Below are positions 24,614 to 36,545 of a DNA stretch of 64,000 nt, piece by piece. Under the pieces are notes generated by a model that did no database searches, was not told where the DNA came from, and was given only the letters and a program-made list of their open reading frames with translations. The position numbers and the translations under genes are program-made. The DNA is from Bradysia coprophila (lineage: Eukaryota > Arthropoda > Insecta > Diptera > Sciaridae): positions 922,062-986,061 of the forward strand of contig NW_023503302.1 in NCBI RefSeq assembly GCF_014529535.1. Reading direction: 5' to 3'. Positions within the stretch are counted from its first letter, which is position 1, and every line of letters starts with the position of its first letter.

Positions 24614-27600
24614 TTAATAGAATGATGGAAAGGGATGATAATTTGGTGGATTCACCGAATGATGACTGGGTGACGTTAATGGCCTAACGGAATGGTGATA
24701 GTTTGTGGTTGAAACCTGATAAGCTCCAAATCCTCTCGGCGATACCATGTGCCTGTTTGTCGTCGAATCGGCCATAATGCGCGGTTGTTCGGCAGATAAA
24801 AGTCTCGAGTCAATGTGTCTGGAGTTCTGCTCCATAAGTAAATGAGCCGTTGGATCAACGAGGAGCCGATGATCGGATGCCACACCATTTGGTAGTAGTC
24901 GTTGATCGGCTGATGACAGAAACCGATGGTGGTCCAATCCTTCGCGTGAATTGTGAGGTGACAGGAATGTTCGATTGCTGATCATTCCCGACGTTGCGTT
25001 TTGAGCTAAATCTAGGGATGCCATTCGCAGCATTTCACTGTGCGAGTATGGCAATGATGTTTGTGACGACACCACTTGTCGACTCGTCATCAGACTCAAA
25101 TCCACCGAAGTGGTTTGGTCTTGTTCCTGTTCTGACGACATTTGATCCTGTAACATGTGCTGCATGTGCTGCTGATGTTGCTGTTGCAATTGCTCCTGTT
25201 GCTGTTCTCGTTCGGAGAGAATGTCGTAGATATGATGGTGGTATCTACCGATGTTTAGATTCGAATTACTACTTGCAAGCTGAAAATTATGATGGAAGCC
25301 ACTACTCAAATTCGTTCTGGATGTCATATCCAATCCCTGCATATCATTCAGTCCATCGGATATGCCATTACTTCGAAAACCTGATTCCACGTTCTGGTCC
25401 ATGTATTTCGATCTCAGATCGGAAATATCGTCATTGCCGGTTCCGTTTTCATATTTAGATGAATACATCAATTCCATTTGGGTTGCACTGAATTTCAATC
25501 TCATTTCGTCACCTCCATTATGATTGCCCATGCTAAGATTCTGAGCCATGATACTATTTTCATCATCACTGGACATATGATGCTGACTATTCCTTCCATC
25601 AATTACCGACATATTATGGACTTGTTCGTCCAGGTCACGCTTTCGACAAATGTCTTGTCGGTATGAGTATCTCGGTAGTGCTGGCGATGATGCCGGCGAT
25701 ATGAGTTCATGTTCCGGATAGTTTCGCCGAGACAATTGTGATATCGGTGACGAAACATTATTCGATGAATTGTACATCGCATAATCACGACCTGGCGAGA
25801 GAACATGCGGCGTCGGTGGTGTTTGATGCTGGCTAACAAAATTATCATTATCTTGATACAGTTTATCGCTGGGCTCAATTGTGTGTGGCGTTGATGCTGT
25901 GTCCACATCAATATCGTCCTGAGGTAAATTGTTATCGATGGGAGATGCATGGGTGGGTGTTTGATTGTTGATGGTGGATGCCGATTGATCGAAATGCGGT
26001 ATTTGTAGTGAGAAATTGGTGAGATTTTTCATCATTTTGATTTCGTTTTCGATCGAGCTCATGTTTTGAATGAATCGGTTTTCCTGTGGCGTTGAATTGT
26101 TATGTTCGCTTCGTAGCGACGCCATGTCTATGTCCATCGAATTGTTCATATTGTCGTTGTTATCCAAGTGATTGTCGTTACGACTATTTTTCGATAAATC
26201 GTTATCGACATTCATCATATTTCCGACGGAACTCAGGGCTGCTTCTACCAGCATGCTAGCTGACGACGACGAATTACGATTTGAACAATTTGGTGGATTG
26301 TTGTAGTACGGACCACCAAAAGGTTGTGCGTGTAAATGCGATAATGACGAAAGATGTGGAAGTTGAGGTAGATTGTTGGACGTCGGATGTATGGAATTGG
26401 AATACTGTGATATTGTTTGGCCATTATCGACAACATCTAAAAATGTTGAATTTTCATCATCGTCTTCGTGTTGCGATTCGTTCATGATTAGTCTTGTGAG
26501 AAAATCTCGATTCGGCTGGCTCAGTTTGCTATGCAGCTCGGAGTCATTTTCGCGGTTCGGATTTTCCGTGCTCATCCATTTTCTGCTTCCTTTACTGGCG
26601 ATGGGATTCGTTATGGAGCTAACACTTAAATCTCGAATCTGTGTATCGTGTTCGTTTGCCTTATAGTCACTCTCCCCGTTGTCATTTGGCGGTAATACTG
26701 CATCTTGAGTTCGTGGCGCAGCGGTTGAAAGAAACGATTCAATGAGGCTAAGCTGTTTGCTTTGCTGACGTTTTTGAAACGTTTGTAGACTGAAAAAGAA
26801 TGCGATAAAAAAGTGGATCTACGAAAGGTATAACGTCATCTAAATGCTTACAATTCCTCTTGAGCCTTATTTTCAATGGCCACCGATTCTTCTGCATCGT
26901 CAATTACGCTATTCGTTCTAGGCGCAGTCTCATCAGACAGTAATTTGTGCGCTTTTGGCTTTCTATCCTTCTTTCGTTGCTTAATGCCATGTTCCAAAAT
27001 GGAAGATATCCGAGACGACAGCAGTGACAAATTTGATTCGGTTTTGCATAAATTGCTGATGGTTTTCCCAGATTTCTTGAAATTCTCGAAGATATTGTCT
27101 TCCGAAAATTCTGTTTCAGACTTATCGTGTGCCACCGAACTGAGGACCGAGTTTTGATCGTCCGAACTCTTTCGACGTTTCCGCGGTGCTTGTTCTGTAA
27201 GTAAAATTTTTGTTCTACCAAATTCACTTTCGAGTCGACCTTCTCTGGCTACTCACCCAAATATTCCACTTTCATGCCACCGGAGTATGCATCAAAGGTG
27301 TATGCCACACTTCTTTCGATTTTTGGCATTTGTTCTTGAGCGTAGTTGTGAACTTTCTTATAATGAAATTGAAGACATTGTTTCGTTGTAAATGCAGCGT
27401 TGCATTCACCCTCGATGCATTTAAACGGTCTAACCCCACTATGGGTGAGCATGTGAATTTTTAAGTTGCTTCGATTTTGGAACAGTTTCTGACATCGTGG
27501 ACAACTAACGACTGCTGAATTTCGACTGTGCACCTCTTTGGAGTGTCGCTGTAGAGCAGCCCGAGAGCCCAACAATTTCGAACAAAGCTTACATTGGAAG

Positions 27601-30137
27601 TCACGAAGAACGTCAGCCATGTCTAGAACAAACAGAAAACGGTTATTAAATGTCGATCAGTCCTGTTATGCATAATGTTCCGTTATACCGCTGTGCATTC
27701 TCTTTATGTGAACTTTCAACTTTTGCGGTTGACAGAATTTTCGACCGCAGAAATCACATAGTGGTCTTGCCCGTTGTGGATTGGCACTACAGCCATAGGT
27801 ACGATGCATTTCTAGGTAATTGAGTCTTAAGAAAAACTTTTTACCTGCAAAATAATGACAATCGTCAACATTCGTCAAAATTTTAAAGAATTTCAGACTT
27901 TACAGAATTGGCATTGATATGCTCCTTTCCCATCGTGCATTTGTGCGGCATGTTTAGTGATGTTTTCCTTTCCAAGCACAGACGCGCCGCATATCTTTAG
28001 AATTGAAATTGAGATTTTACTTAGGTCACATCGATAGTAAAACGTGGTAGTTGAAGCCAATCTTACCTTGCAATGATATTTTCGAATGGTCAAACTAAAT
28101 GATGGATCGTGAAAAATTGAGCAATGATTTCGATAATACAATGGATGATCGAATTTGAGATTACAGCCTCCACAATCTGTAAAAATCAATGAACGTGATT
28201 GTAATGCTCGGTAAAGTTATACGCGCACACGCAATACTAACTCATTTTTTCAATTTTCTTCTTTCCCCACGCCGAATTACAATCGTCACTCCAGTAGACC
28301 AGCTCATCTCCGTCCTCAACTGTTGCACTCGTAACGAAAAACACATTCTTATCACTTATCACCACGGCCACATTCCTTTCAGTTTTCGTATTGGCTGGCC
28401 GTATATACCTCAACCAATTCGAATTGTTTTCATCGTCCAACGAGTAGTAGGTCGATTTTGTGCCATCATAGGCCTCGATAATAAATTTCATTGTGCAGTC
28501 ATCAGCTATATCGACTTCGCTGATTTTCTGTCCGATTAACGGGCCCAATTTTGTGTATTTCGGAATCGATGATTTGGCTATAACGCCAGATACTTGAGCG
28601 TTGGATAGTTTAAGTTCGAATTTGTCGGGAAGTGAGCATTCGGAGAATGGAGTTTGAGTTGATGGAGACTGACTCAGAATGTCGGCGTTTTCCGTTTCAC
28701 TGTTTTCGATTTTGATTGCTTTCTGCACAACCGAAGAATACTTATCCGTCCAAGTGATAAAATCAATTTTGTCCGCGATAAATGACTGGCACGTTCGGAA
28801 TGGACATTCTTCTGGCACATGAATTTCCGAGCAATAGCGACAAAAATTGAATGTTTGAGCTTCACTTTCATTATCTAAACTATTTTCATCGTCTTCGTCG
28901 TCACCTTCATTCAGCACATTATTATCGTCACTCTCAAAGTCGTATTCATCTTCTCTGTCCGAATCAATTAGATCGGATTTGTCGTCAAAATCCTCGTCGT
29001 CATCTTCTTCGTCATCGTCAAATTCATTGAATGCGCCAGTATCACCCGTTGCTTCCGGTTTAACTTTAGAGATTTTCAAACCAGATTTACCATTTCGTTG
29101 CACTTGATACTCTTCAACTTCCGGCGAGGGTTTACTGCATTTAGTTGTTCGTTTTTTCGACTTCTTTTCGACCACAGCGTCTTTCACCGAATCGAATGAC
29201 CGTGTTTTGTCTTTATTCGTCGTAGTCAAGCACAGCACCTCATCCGATCTGGTTTTTAGCATTTCACTTTCACTCAAAAACTTCTGTTCCATTTCACTTT
29301 TAATTTTCTCAGCTATTCGACAGTCCAATACTTCCGGTATATTGTTCGATTCATGGTAAGTGTCCAGTGTACTCGATATCGAATTGTCTTGTGCATCCTG
29401 GGAATTGTGACACAATACCGAGAAATTCGATTGTTCCGATTTTCGTAACGCAGCAAAATCTGGATTCCCCTTTGAGCTATTCGACAATCCATTTACAGAG
29501 TCCGCGAAATGCACTTTCTTTACCTTTTTGGCAATACGTGGCTTATCGACATCATCCGTTGAATTTTCATTTGCCAATTTATCGTTTGCATTCTGTTCAT
29601 TGCTGTGAATCGGAAAATTGCTACCAATGTTGTTACTTCGCCTGCTTAAGAAGAAAAAAAATCGAGTGTTAGGTGTTGATGGCATTGTAATGGTGTTGTG
29701 GCATAAAAATAGACAAATTCATGAAAATCTTATCTCATCACTTTCGGTGCACAAAACTTACCCATCGTTATTAGCAAAATCGTTTTCAGCCAGTGCAAGC
29801 AAATATGTGACAAATTCGACATCATTTTTAAATGAAAGCTTTGTCCTTGTAAGCTCCCATTTTTCCGCATTCTTCGTTCCGATGTATATGTTCTTGCTGT
29901 AGTTTTGATGACGATACTTTTTTCCAGCACTTAATCCACGCTCGGCTAATTCAACCTGATTTTCACTACCCAACTCAGTGTTGGACGATTCTAATGACTT
30001 TGGCATCACTAAATAAACATTATTGAAGCAATCGTTGCGGAAAATTTTTTCACAAACTTCATTCGAATACACAAATACCCGACGGTTTTTTTTTAATGTC
30101 CCACGAACAAAAATTTCACTCTACTGTCTGCCACCAT
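24614..30137 (-). CDS. PRDM-type PR/SET-domain C2H2 zinc-finger protein (PRDM10/15-like)
   Basis: Likely nuclear transcription or chromatin regulator. Exons: up to 30137-29762, 29641-28242, 28176-28067, 27994-27904, 27844-27689, 27622-27257, 27194-26852, 26789-24614. In order: an N-terminal segment (NIYIGTKNAEKWELTR), an acidic tract, a zinc-knuckle-like FCRYCSEIHVPEECP, a PR domain (28.24-28.65 kb; NWLRYIRPA, ERNVAV, GDELVYW), seven zinc fingers, an NLS (PRKRRKS) and a 700-residue low-complexity Ser/Asn/His/Gln tail with a polyQ/H stretch. Knuckle plus PR plus fingers is the PRDM4/10/15 layout; which member is uncertain. The PR domain has no obvious NHSC-type catalytic motif, as is common in PRDMs. 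The 5' end is uncertain: the best AUG (30137) is one nucleotide out of frame with the conserved exon at an A5/T5 run (30109-30113). Confidence 0.8.
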
Positions 30138-31170
30138 CCTTATGTTCGTTGGATCATTTTCCGTAAATCACGAACAGCAGTCGTCCTTTTTCACGCATGC
30201 ATTTATTGATGTTTTTCATCTTACATACCGAAATGTTTATCAGTGGTTGGGGGTTGCGCACGCAACGCACATTATTATGGAATACAAAAATGTTCATGTG
30301 ATTTAGGTGGTTTGTTGTCGAAAACACTTTCGCAACATAATTATTTAGCATTTTATCGGAGAAAATGCACTGAAATTATTTTACTTAAAGTGGAACAAAA
30401 GTATTGTGCCATTCATACGACAAGTACCTGATGCTGGAACGTATATTTGTTCTCCATTAACATAGTTTCACAATTGCACAATATTTCCGGTTTATTTTGC
30501 GGACGTATTTCTAGTCGACATGTATAGCTATGTGTTTTTTAACTTCCTAAACACATGATGTTCTAGTTGTCATGGAAATCTAAACACGAGGGAATGTTTA
30601 GGGTGAAAGTAGGATGGATATACTATACTGCAATGTACAGAATATCGAATAATAAGAAATCTTATATAAAAATCAATTGTTGTGTGTATTGTATCTCAAT
30701 CAAAGTTGGAATTGGTTTAGCGTTTGAATTTTTCGTCAATTTTTAATTTTATGATCGACGTACCAAGATTGCAGTTCCCAAGCTTTGAGCAGTAAATTAT
30801 GCACTTGATAATAATTTAACGAAATTCTCAATTTCGAAAATTTAAATCCGAAATCTAAATTAACGGATCGAATGGGTTTAGCGAAGCCATTATACCTGTC
30901 CGGTCGTAATTAACGGATTAATTGTGATGGAGGGCTTGGAGGTATGGTTTCAATGTGATAACGTTAATACGATCGAATTTGAATTGCTATTAGCGAATAT
31001 TATGTTGCACAAATGAAATATTTATAATTTTGTTGCATTACCTTTTACCAACGGCTATCGTATACGTTGTCACTGCATTAGATATTTATGCTGCGACAGT
31101 TAGAACGGTTAGAGATGGAGCAAACAGTTCGTGACAAAGTCGAGTGTTTTTCGAGCTTGAGCTCGAGCTC
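30138..31170. other. Spacer upstream of the PRDM gene
   Basis: Probably contains PRDM 5' UTR and promoter on minus. A possible donor (TTTCG then GTATGTAAG) near 30231 could mark an upstream exon, but the phase cannot be confirmed. Otherwise AT-rich with nothing recognised. Confidence 0.4.
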
Positions 31171-31226
31171 GAAAGTTCGCTTGTTCTACTGTAAAGTGCT
31201 CTTTACAGTAGAGCAAGCGAACTTTC
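31171..31226. repeat. Tight 26-bp-arm hairpin
   Basis: GAAAGTTCGCTTGTTCTACTG pairs almost perfectly with CAGTAGAGCAAGCGAACTTTC across a 4-nt loop (TGCT); weaker pairing extends outward through the CGAGCTTGAGCTCGAGCTC tract on the left. Confidence 0.75.
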
Positions 31227-31303
31227 AGAGTGCTCGATTATAATTATGTATAGGCACCGCTGCCTTCGACTTAGAATCTCCCACTCGTCCAAGTGCATAT
31301 TAT

Positions 31304-31472
31304 ATTTTACGTGTTACGGCATGTTTCATTTTCATTTACATTGCGTATTCACGTAAAGCATTGTACTTACGAGGTTCCAAGTTGTTATTTGACAAGACAA
31401 CCCTTCGGGTCGGGCTGTAACACCCCACTTATCAAATACACAACTTGGAACCTCGGAAGTAATATACTATTA
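31304..31472. repeat. Hairpin MITE-like repeat, family H1, copy 2
   Basis: Second copy of the element at 13336-13517, same orientation, nearly identical over the first ~80 bp and the right arm; 13 bp shorter because the left stem interior is reduced. Confidence 0.8.
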
Positions 31473-32223
31473 CTCCATTAAATATAGCAGAGTTTTGCCG
31501 TATGATGCCCCGAATTCGTCACTTATTGAGCAGCATGTACACGACAGAGTAAAGTTAGGTTTATTTTACTCTACCGTGAGCATTGACATAACAGCAATTT
31601 CTTTGACAGGTATGGACAGGTATGGAATAAAGCGAAAACAGACGAAATATGTTCAAATTTGGCCGACCTACTAGCAAAACTGCTTGCCGATTTCGACTAC
31701 ATTCTCTTTAATAGATAGGTACTGATCGTTCAAATCAGGGAAAAAAAGTTTATGAAATTTGATTCACCAGAGCGTGAGCTAGGTCTCTTGGAGTGAGCTC
31801 TTATCCGGCTACTCGGCCGTACAGTGAACGTGGAGTATTTTGTCAATATCTCGAGTAAATTTTGACCGTATTTCATGATTTTTTGTTTGTTTGAAAGGTA
31901 TTAACGATTGTAAAGCGTCAGTACTATTTTCGGTCTCCTAACAAAATGGCTGCCGGCGGCCATATTGGATTTTAGTAAAAATGATATAAAGTTGGAAAAA
32001 TTGTACTTAGAGAGTTTATGTTAACATAGAAGTAATTGGTTATGTGTGTGGGGTGTTTTAGGCATTCCATATATGGACATCTATATTCAACTATATACAG
32101 CTTTATTGAGCTATATAATAGCATATTCATCTGTGAAATGTTTATTTATAGTAAAATATAGCGGAATATAGCTGGAATTTATGAAAGTTGCCTTCTTACA
32201 GGACTCTCTATTTTGCTTCCGGC
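31473..32223. other. Spacer
   Basis: AT-rich, no coding sequence recognised. A run near 32070-32170 has several ATATAGC-like words. Confidence 0.4.
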
Positions 32224-32411
32224 CAAAGCACCTAGCAGGGTAATAGAAAAAAATAAAGTAGTACTTTAATCGAAGTATGCGAATATTTCCATACCTTTTT
32301 TTTCATAATGTCATTGCAAAATTACCATTAAGGCTGATAATGGTATTATTGGTATCAAAAAACTACTCTATTTGACGTGTAAAATCCTCTATTACCCTGC
32401 TAGGTGCTTTG
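32224..32411. repeat. MITE family M2, copy 1
   Basis: 188 bp bounded by CAAAGCACCTAGCAGGGTA and its inverse (TACCCTGCTAGGTGCTTTG). Flanked by TTCCGGC and CTCCGGC, a 7-bp target-site duplication with one mismatch. Confidence 0.85.
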
Positions 32412-32555
32412 CTCCGGCAATTTAATTGTATATGATAACAAGGCAAAGAGTGGATAATGTAAGTGATTTTACTTTACTAGTGAGGTAATGTGGCCTTTCC
32501 CTCACTAGTGAAGACCCTTTTCCTCGCTCGTAAAATAAAACGCCATACTTTACAC

Positions 32556-32658
32556 GTGAAATAACTTGATATCTCGTATCACGATGAGTAAAAGTACCTC
32601 GGGCTGAAGCCCTCGGATACTTTTACTCATCTGGATACGAGATATCAAATTACTTCAC
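32556..32658. repeat. Foldback hairpin with GC-rich loop
   Basis: Arms of about 46 bp, starting GTGAAATAACTTGATATC and ending GATATCAAATTACTTCAC, around CCTCGGGCTGAAGCCCTCGG. Confidence 0.8.
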
Positions 32659-32767
32659 TGGTATAGTAATGTACTATTATCGCATACGCGGTGTGATTCC
32701 CCGAATCACCTATGATATATAAACAAACATTATACTTCTGTAAATTGTCAAAGTGTCATTCGCATAT

Positions 32768-32870
32768 CTTGTTGTCTCGTTTTCGCTTATGCGATAAAAA
32801 AGAATATGCACGTATGACAAGCCGTCTCGGCAAGCCTCGACCGCTTTGCCATACGTGCATAATATTTATT
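32768..32870. repeat. 180-bp tandem unit, copy A, with hairpin
   Basis: Shared blocks TTGTCTCGTTTTCGCTTATG and GTCTCGGCAAGCCTCGAC also occur exactly 180 bp downstream. Between and after them, TGCACGTATG pairs with CATACGTGCA to form a hairpin whose loop is the second shared block. Confidence 0.75.
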
Positions 32871-32947
32871 ATCACATACGCGCGGATGTTCAGATGTCAA
32901 AATTACTTAACTAGAAGTTTAATTCAAAAATTACACTTCAGTTCTAT

Positions 32948-33050
32948 GTTGTTGTCTCGTTTTCGCTTATGTGATAAAATAGAGTGCACACTTGTCGCTA
33001 TCAGTCTCGGCAAGCCTCGACTTCTTCGTGACAAATGTGTAATATATATT
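32948..33050. repeat. 180-bp tandem unit, copy B, with hairpin
   Basis: Same shared blocks as copy A, but the stem arms are different (ACACTTGTC with GACAAATGTGT) and still complementary to each other. Confidence 0.72.
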
Positions 33051-33795
33051 AAAGGACGAATAGCTTTTCAGTAGAGAAGAGTATGAAGTAAGAGAAATAA
33101 AAAGTTTCACACTAAAGGCTTTTGATACAAATAGGTGTTTCGTACGGGTCGGCGTTAGCTATGTTTTTATAGATGTGTCGGCATGTACTACGTGTGGGGA
33201 TGCATTTATTCTGTTAAATACATTCATGGTCTCGGCTTCCGTCAGGGACTTCCGTGTTTGAAACGACTGTAATTCAATTTGAACTGTAAATTTTATGAAA
33301 CTTTTGCTTGAATGGCCAGTGCATAACTTCAAGATCTATTTTACAGTAATGTTCTTTCGATGTTTCTCATTGCTTCTAGCTTCTAGCAGAAGTAAAACGC
33401 TTAACCTTAACATTCAGTTATTTACTTAGTCGTTATTGCGTTCAATTTATTATTTCAACAAAATAGAAGAGTTCTGTTGTTTCAACTGTTTCAAGGTACA
33501 TTATTTTTAAATTCCTTGTTACCGTGGCAGTGAATTGAACTCTTCATTAAATAGATGGTGCGAAAATAAGAAATGTGTTATACTCTCGCAAGCACGACGA
33601 AGACATTTTTGGTGACGATATCCAAATTGTAACATTGTAAATCTACGTGACAAATGATGACAATGAAATTTGTTAGTCCGAGCCGAGTGAAGTGAAGGTT
33701 GTTATCTGTATAGTTCAGGGAACTCCTTCCTACAATGAGTTACGAAATATGACTTTTTGTAGTGAATAGCGAATAGCTTCACTAATTGTTCAAAC
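33051..33795. other. Spacer
   Basis: No coding sequence or repeat recognised. Confidence 0.4.
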
Positions 33796-33923
33796 CAAAG
33801 CACCTAGCAGGGCAATAAAGGTTTCACCACGTCAAACAGATACTAGCAGGCTTATTGGTATTTTTTTTAAACGTAGATTAAAGTACTACTTAATTTTTTT
33901 TCTATTACCCTACACCTGCCTTG
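33796..33923. repeat. MITE family M2, copy 2
   Basis: 128 bp, starts CAAAGCACCTAGCAGGG; the far end is diverged (CTATTACCCTACACCTGCCTTG). Flanked on both sides by TTCAAAC, an exact 7-bp target-site duplication. Internally it is the reverse orientation of copy 1 and shorter. Confidence 0.82.
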
Positions 33924-34054
33924 TTCAAACATTTTAAAAAATTTGAAAACGAGTTCAACTGAAAGAACACTTGTTCAAATACGGATTCAGGCTGACGTGT
34001 CCCCATGGGAGAGTGTAAATATTTTTCTTGTGTATTATATGACACACCTTTGCT

Positions 34055-34062
34055 TATAAAAG
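34055..34062 (+). promoter_or_regulatory. TATA box of the TIL-domain gene
   Basis: TATAAAAG, 33 nt upstream of a possible initiator GCAGTC at 34086-34091 and 61 nt before the AUG used here. Confidence 0.6.
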
Positions 34063-34115
34063 CAAAAAAAAATAATTTTATTGTTGCAGTCGCTGAAGAT
34101 TTTTATTCAAGTATT

Positions 34116-35094
34116 ATGGTTGTGTTACAAGTACTGATCGGTTTATGCTTGATAGCATCGTCCTGTTGTACATCATGCAAATGCAAAATCAAGAAGCAAA
34201 GTAAAAGAAAGAAAAAAAATATTTAAAAAATCAAAATTTGATTTTTTGCTGTAAATTACAGATGAATGTACCGATACCGAAGTATTCCTAACCCATGATC
34301 CATATCAATGCCAGAGTACATGTGCCATGTATGGAGTCAGTGTTAGTTGTAAGGAGAATTATGCTCCAGCTGGTGATTGCTACTGCAAACCCGAATTCGC
34401 AAGGTATTACGACTGCGGACCGTGCATTCCTTTGTGGAGTAAAATTTGCCAAAAATTGGGAGAGAACGTGATTCCATCCGAGAGTAATTTCCTTTATTTC
34501 TTCGTCATAACCCCCGCAACAAACTTTAAGAATACATACTTTGTCCCCCGCAGAGCTATGTGCAGAAAGGCAAAATGAACAATTCAGCGCATCAGGTGGA
34601 CGAGGGTGTAGAGACACGTGCATAGACTATGACACAAAAGAATGTATGCTTACAATTATGCCAGTGCCAGCCCCATACGTTCCCGTGTGCGAATGCAAAG
34701 AAGGCTACGCTCGACTTCCGACTGGTGAATGTGTTGAGGTCTCTTCAAACGAATGCTATGAATTTTATAAGCCAACGCCTGGTATGTGGTTCGCAACTCT
34801 ATGATGTTATTAGTAGAATCCTCTTTTAAACATTTTCTTTCTATTGTTTATTTTCCAGAAAGATGCGCAAAACTAGGAAAGCTGTACAGTCCCTTCGGTT
34901 CCGCATGTCAACAGGGATGTGACGACTACGACCCAAAATCGAATATGTGCCTACAACCGCAACGTCCGAACCAACATATTGCAAATAAAATGATTTTACG
35001 TGAAGCATGCTATTGTCCATTAGGAAAAGTGGTGGATTATCTGGGAAGATGTATCCCAGTAGAATCATGTCCCGTAAAACCAAGAGTACTCTGA
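34116..35094 (+). CDS. Secreted Cys-rich TIL-domain protein
   Basis: Trypsin-inhibitor-like (TIL) cysteine-rich family; such insect proteins are secreted, and some inhibit serine proteases or bind cuticle or odorants. Four exons: 34116-34200, 34262-34483, 34554-34781, 34859-35094; 256 aa. The signal peptide is MVVLQVLIGLCLIASS; the AUG at 34116 is chosen because it gives this. Three Cys-rich modules follow, one per exon: NECTDTEVF...CIPLW, KLCAERQNE...GECVEVSSNEC, and ERCAKLGKL...GRCIPVESC. Modules 2 and 3 have the TIL end pattern C-x-C-x2-G-Y/K-x-R/D-x-G-x-C. All three introns are phase 1, so each module exon is symmetric. Module 1 is the most divergent. Target protease is unknown. Confidence 0.8.
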
Positions 35095-35112
35095 GGCTGA
35101 TTTATGCCGTCA

Positions 35113-35118
35113 AATAAA
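35113..35118 (+). terminator. Poly(A) signal of the TIL-domain gene
   Basis: AATAAA 18 nt after the stop codon. Confidence 0.7.
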
Positions 35119-36511
35119 AGTCTGTTTCGCAAAGTTTGATCTTTTGTATTTTTTTCCTGCGGTCTGTGTAGATACATGAAACGATGCACGAAACTTAAGT
35201 TAATGGTGGCTGTTATTGTGCGTGAAATCAATGCACTATAGGTCCAGGCAATAATACTTGTATGTCACGTCAGATCCGAATTTTTATACATACCCAATGT
35301 TCACGGTTGGATCGAACTTTTTTGTTACGACTACTTGTGATTTGTCTTCTGCACCTTTCTATCTCATACATTAAAATGCGATAGAGACAGAGAAACTGAT
35401 TTAAGACTGGTTTTTCATCGACGATTCTAGGCTAATGCCTAGAATTAGTCCATCTACCCCTTGTACTTAAATTGACTCGGGCGGTTATGGATGCAGGTTT
35501 TTCGAAACGGCACAGCGGGATCCATGAAGTGAATGCAGTTTCGTACAGTAATTGAGTCCCTCAAGTCTAAGTTATTTTTACACCCACCGTATTACACTAG
35601 CAAATCTTAGCTTAGAAACTTTTGTTCCCTTATTTACGTACCACACCACAGTTTCTCAATCCACATAAAAGACTTCGTACATACCGCGTATAAGTGTAAT
35701 CGAGCTATGTTTCAATGTGATTTCATGTGGATTGTATTGGATTGCATTTGTGAATTGAATAACGTTGAAAGCAGACAAACATTTCTAAGCTAAGTTCATC
35801 GGGTGTAGTAGCTCAGTCGAAACAATTTTTTCGAATCGATATGTGTGAATGTTATTTCAAAAAGTTGTGGGCAATTTTATTCTATTCCACTCATTCTGTA
35901 CTAATTCTTCTACTACCTTTGTTGACAGACGATTTTTTTATTTGTGTTTTAGACATTTTAGAACCAATTTTAGTACATTGAATGACTTGAATATCGGCGT
36001 ACGATTGAGGAACACAACACAACGAAGAAAGAAACTAATTGGTGAACAAAGTATCTAGTGATTTACTGAAACGAGGACTAATCGAATAATCTTAGAACGC
36101 ATTTGGAAAACATAATATCCAGTAAGTGGCAAACTCTACGTATTTTTATTAAAATATTTATGCGAATTATTAAACGATGTGGCATTGAAATGATTCATGT
36201 GATTGTTTACTTCATTTCATTCTTATTATTCTTACTGTTTCGCTGAAATTCTTCAGGCATTTAACAAATGGTTTGGAGGGTGATTCACGTAGAACTATAA
36301 GTATTTCCACGTTATCCTCTTGCATGTTTCTCACAAATTTATAGGGTCAGTAAAGGTTGCGTACAGCAGAATTATCTCGCCACAAAGAGTATACGAAAAT
36401 ATCACACACACAAACTTATTGTTTACGAATGACAAATGGTCTGTCTTTATCGCCAGTTGTTATTTTCTATGTGAATCATTTTCAATAAGTTTTTCGCTGC
36501 ATCGCAGTTTA
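35119..36511. other. Spacer between TIL-domain and cathepsin B genes
   Basis: No coding sequence recognised; the distal part is the cathepsin B upstream region. Confidence 0.5.
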
Positions 36512-36545
36512 TATATAAATGAGATTAAGCGATTCAGTTCAGTTC
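36512..36545 (+). promoter_or_regulatory. Cathepsin B core promoter (TATA + Inr)
   Basis: TATATAAA at 36512-36519 and overlapping TCAGTT initiators at 36534 and 36539 (arthropod consensus TCAGTY). The second places the A at 36541, 29 nt from the first T of the TATA box. A 5' UTR exon would run to the donor at 36613 (CAG then GTACGT) and join at 36910, two bases before the AUG. Confidence 0.75.

Noticed and set aside
28189-28539. Plus-strand frame opposite the PRDM PR domain
   Set aside because: Shadow of a conserved coding exon on minus.
34005-34115. Upstream in-frame start for the TIL gene
   Set aside because: Lies before the TATA box and would bury the signal peptide; the AUG at 34116 gives a clean secreted N-terminus.
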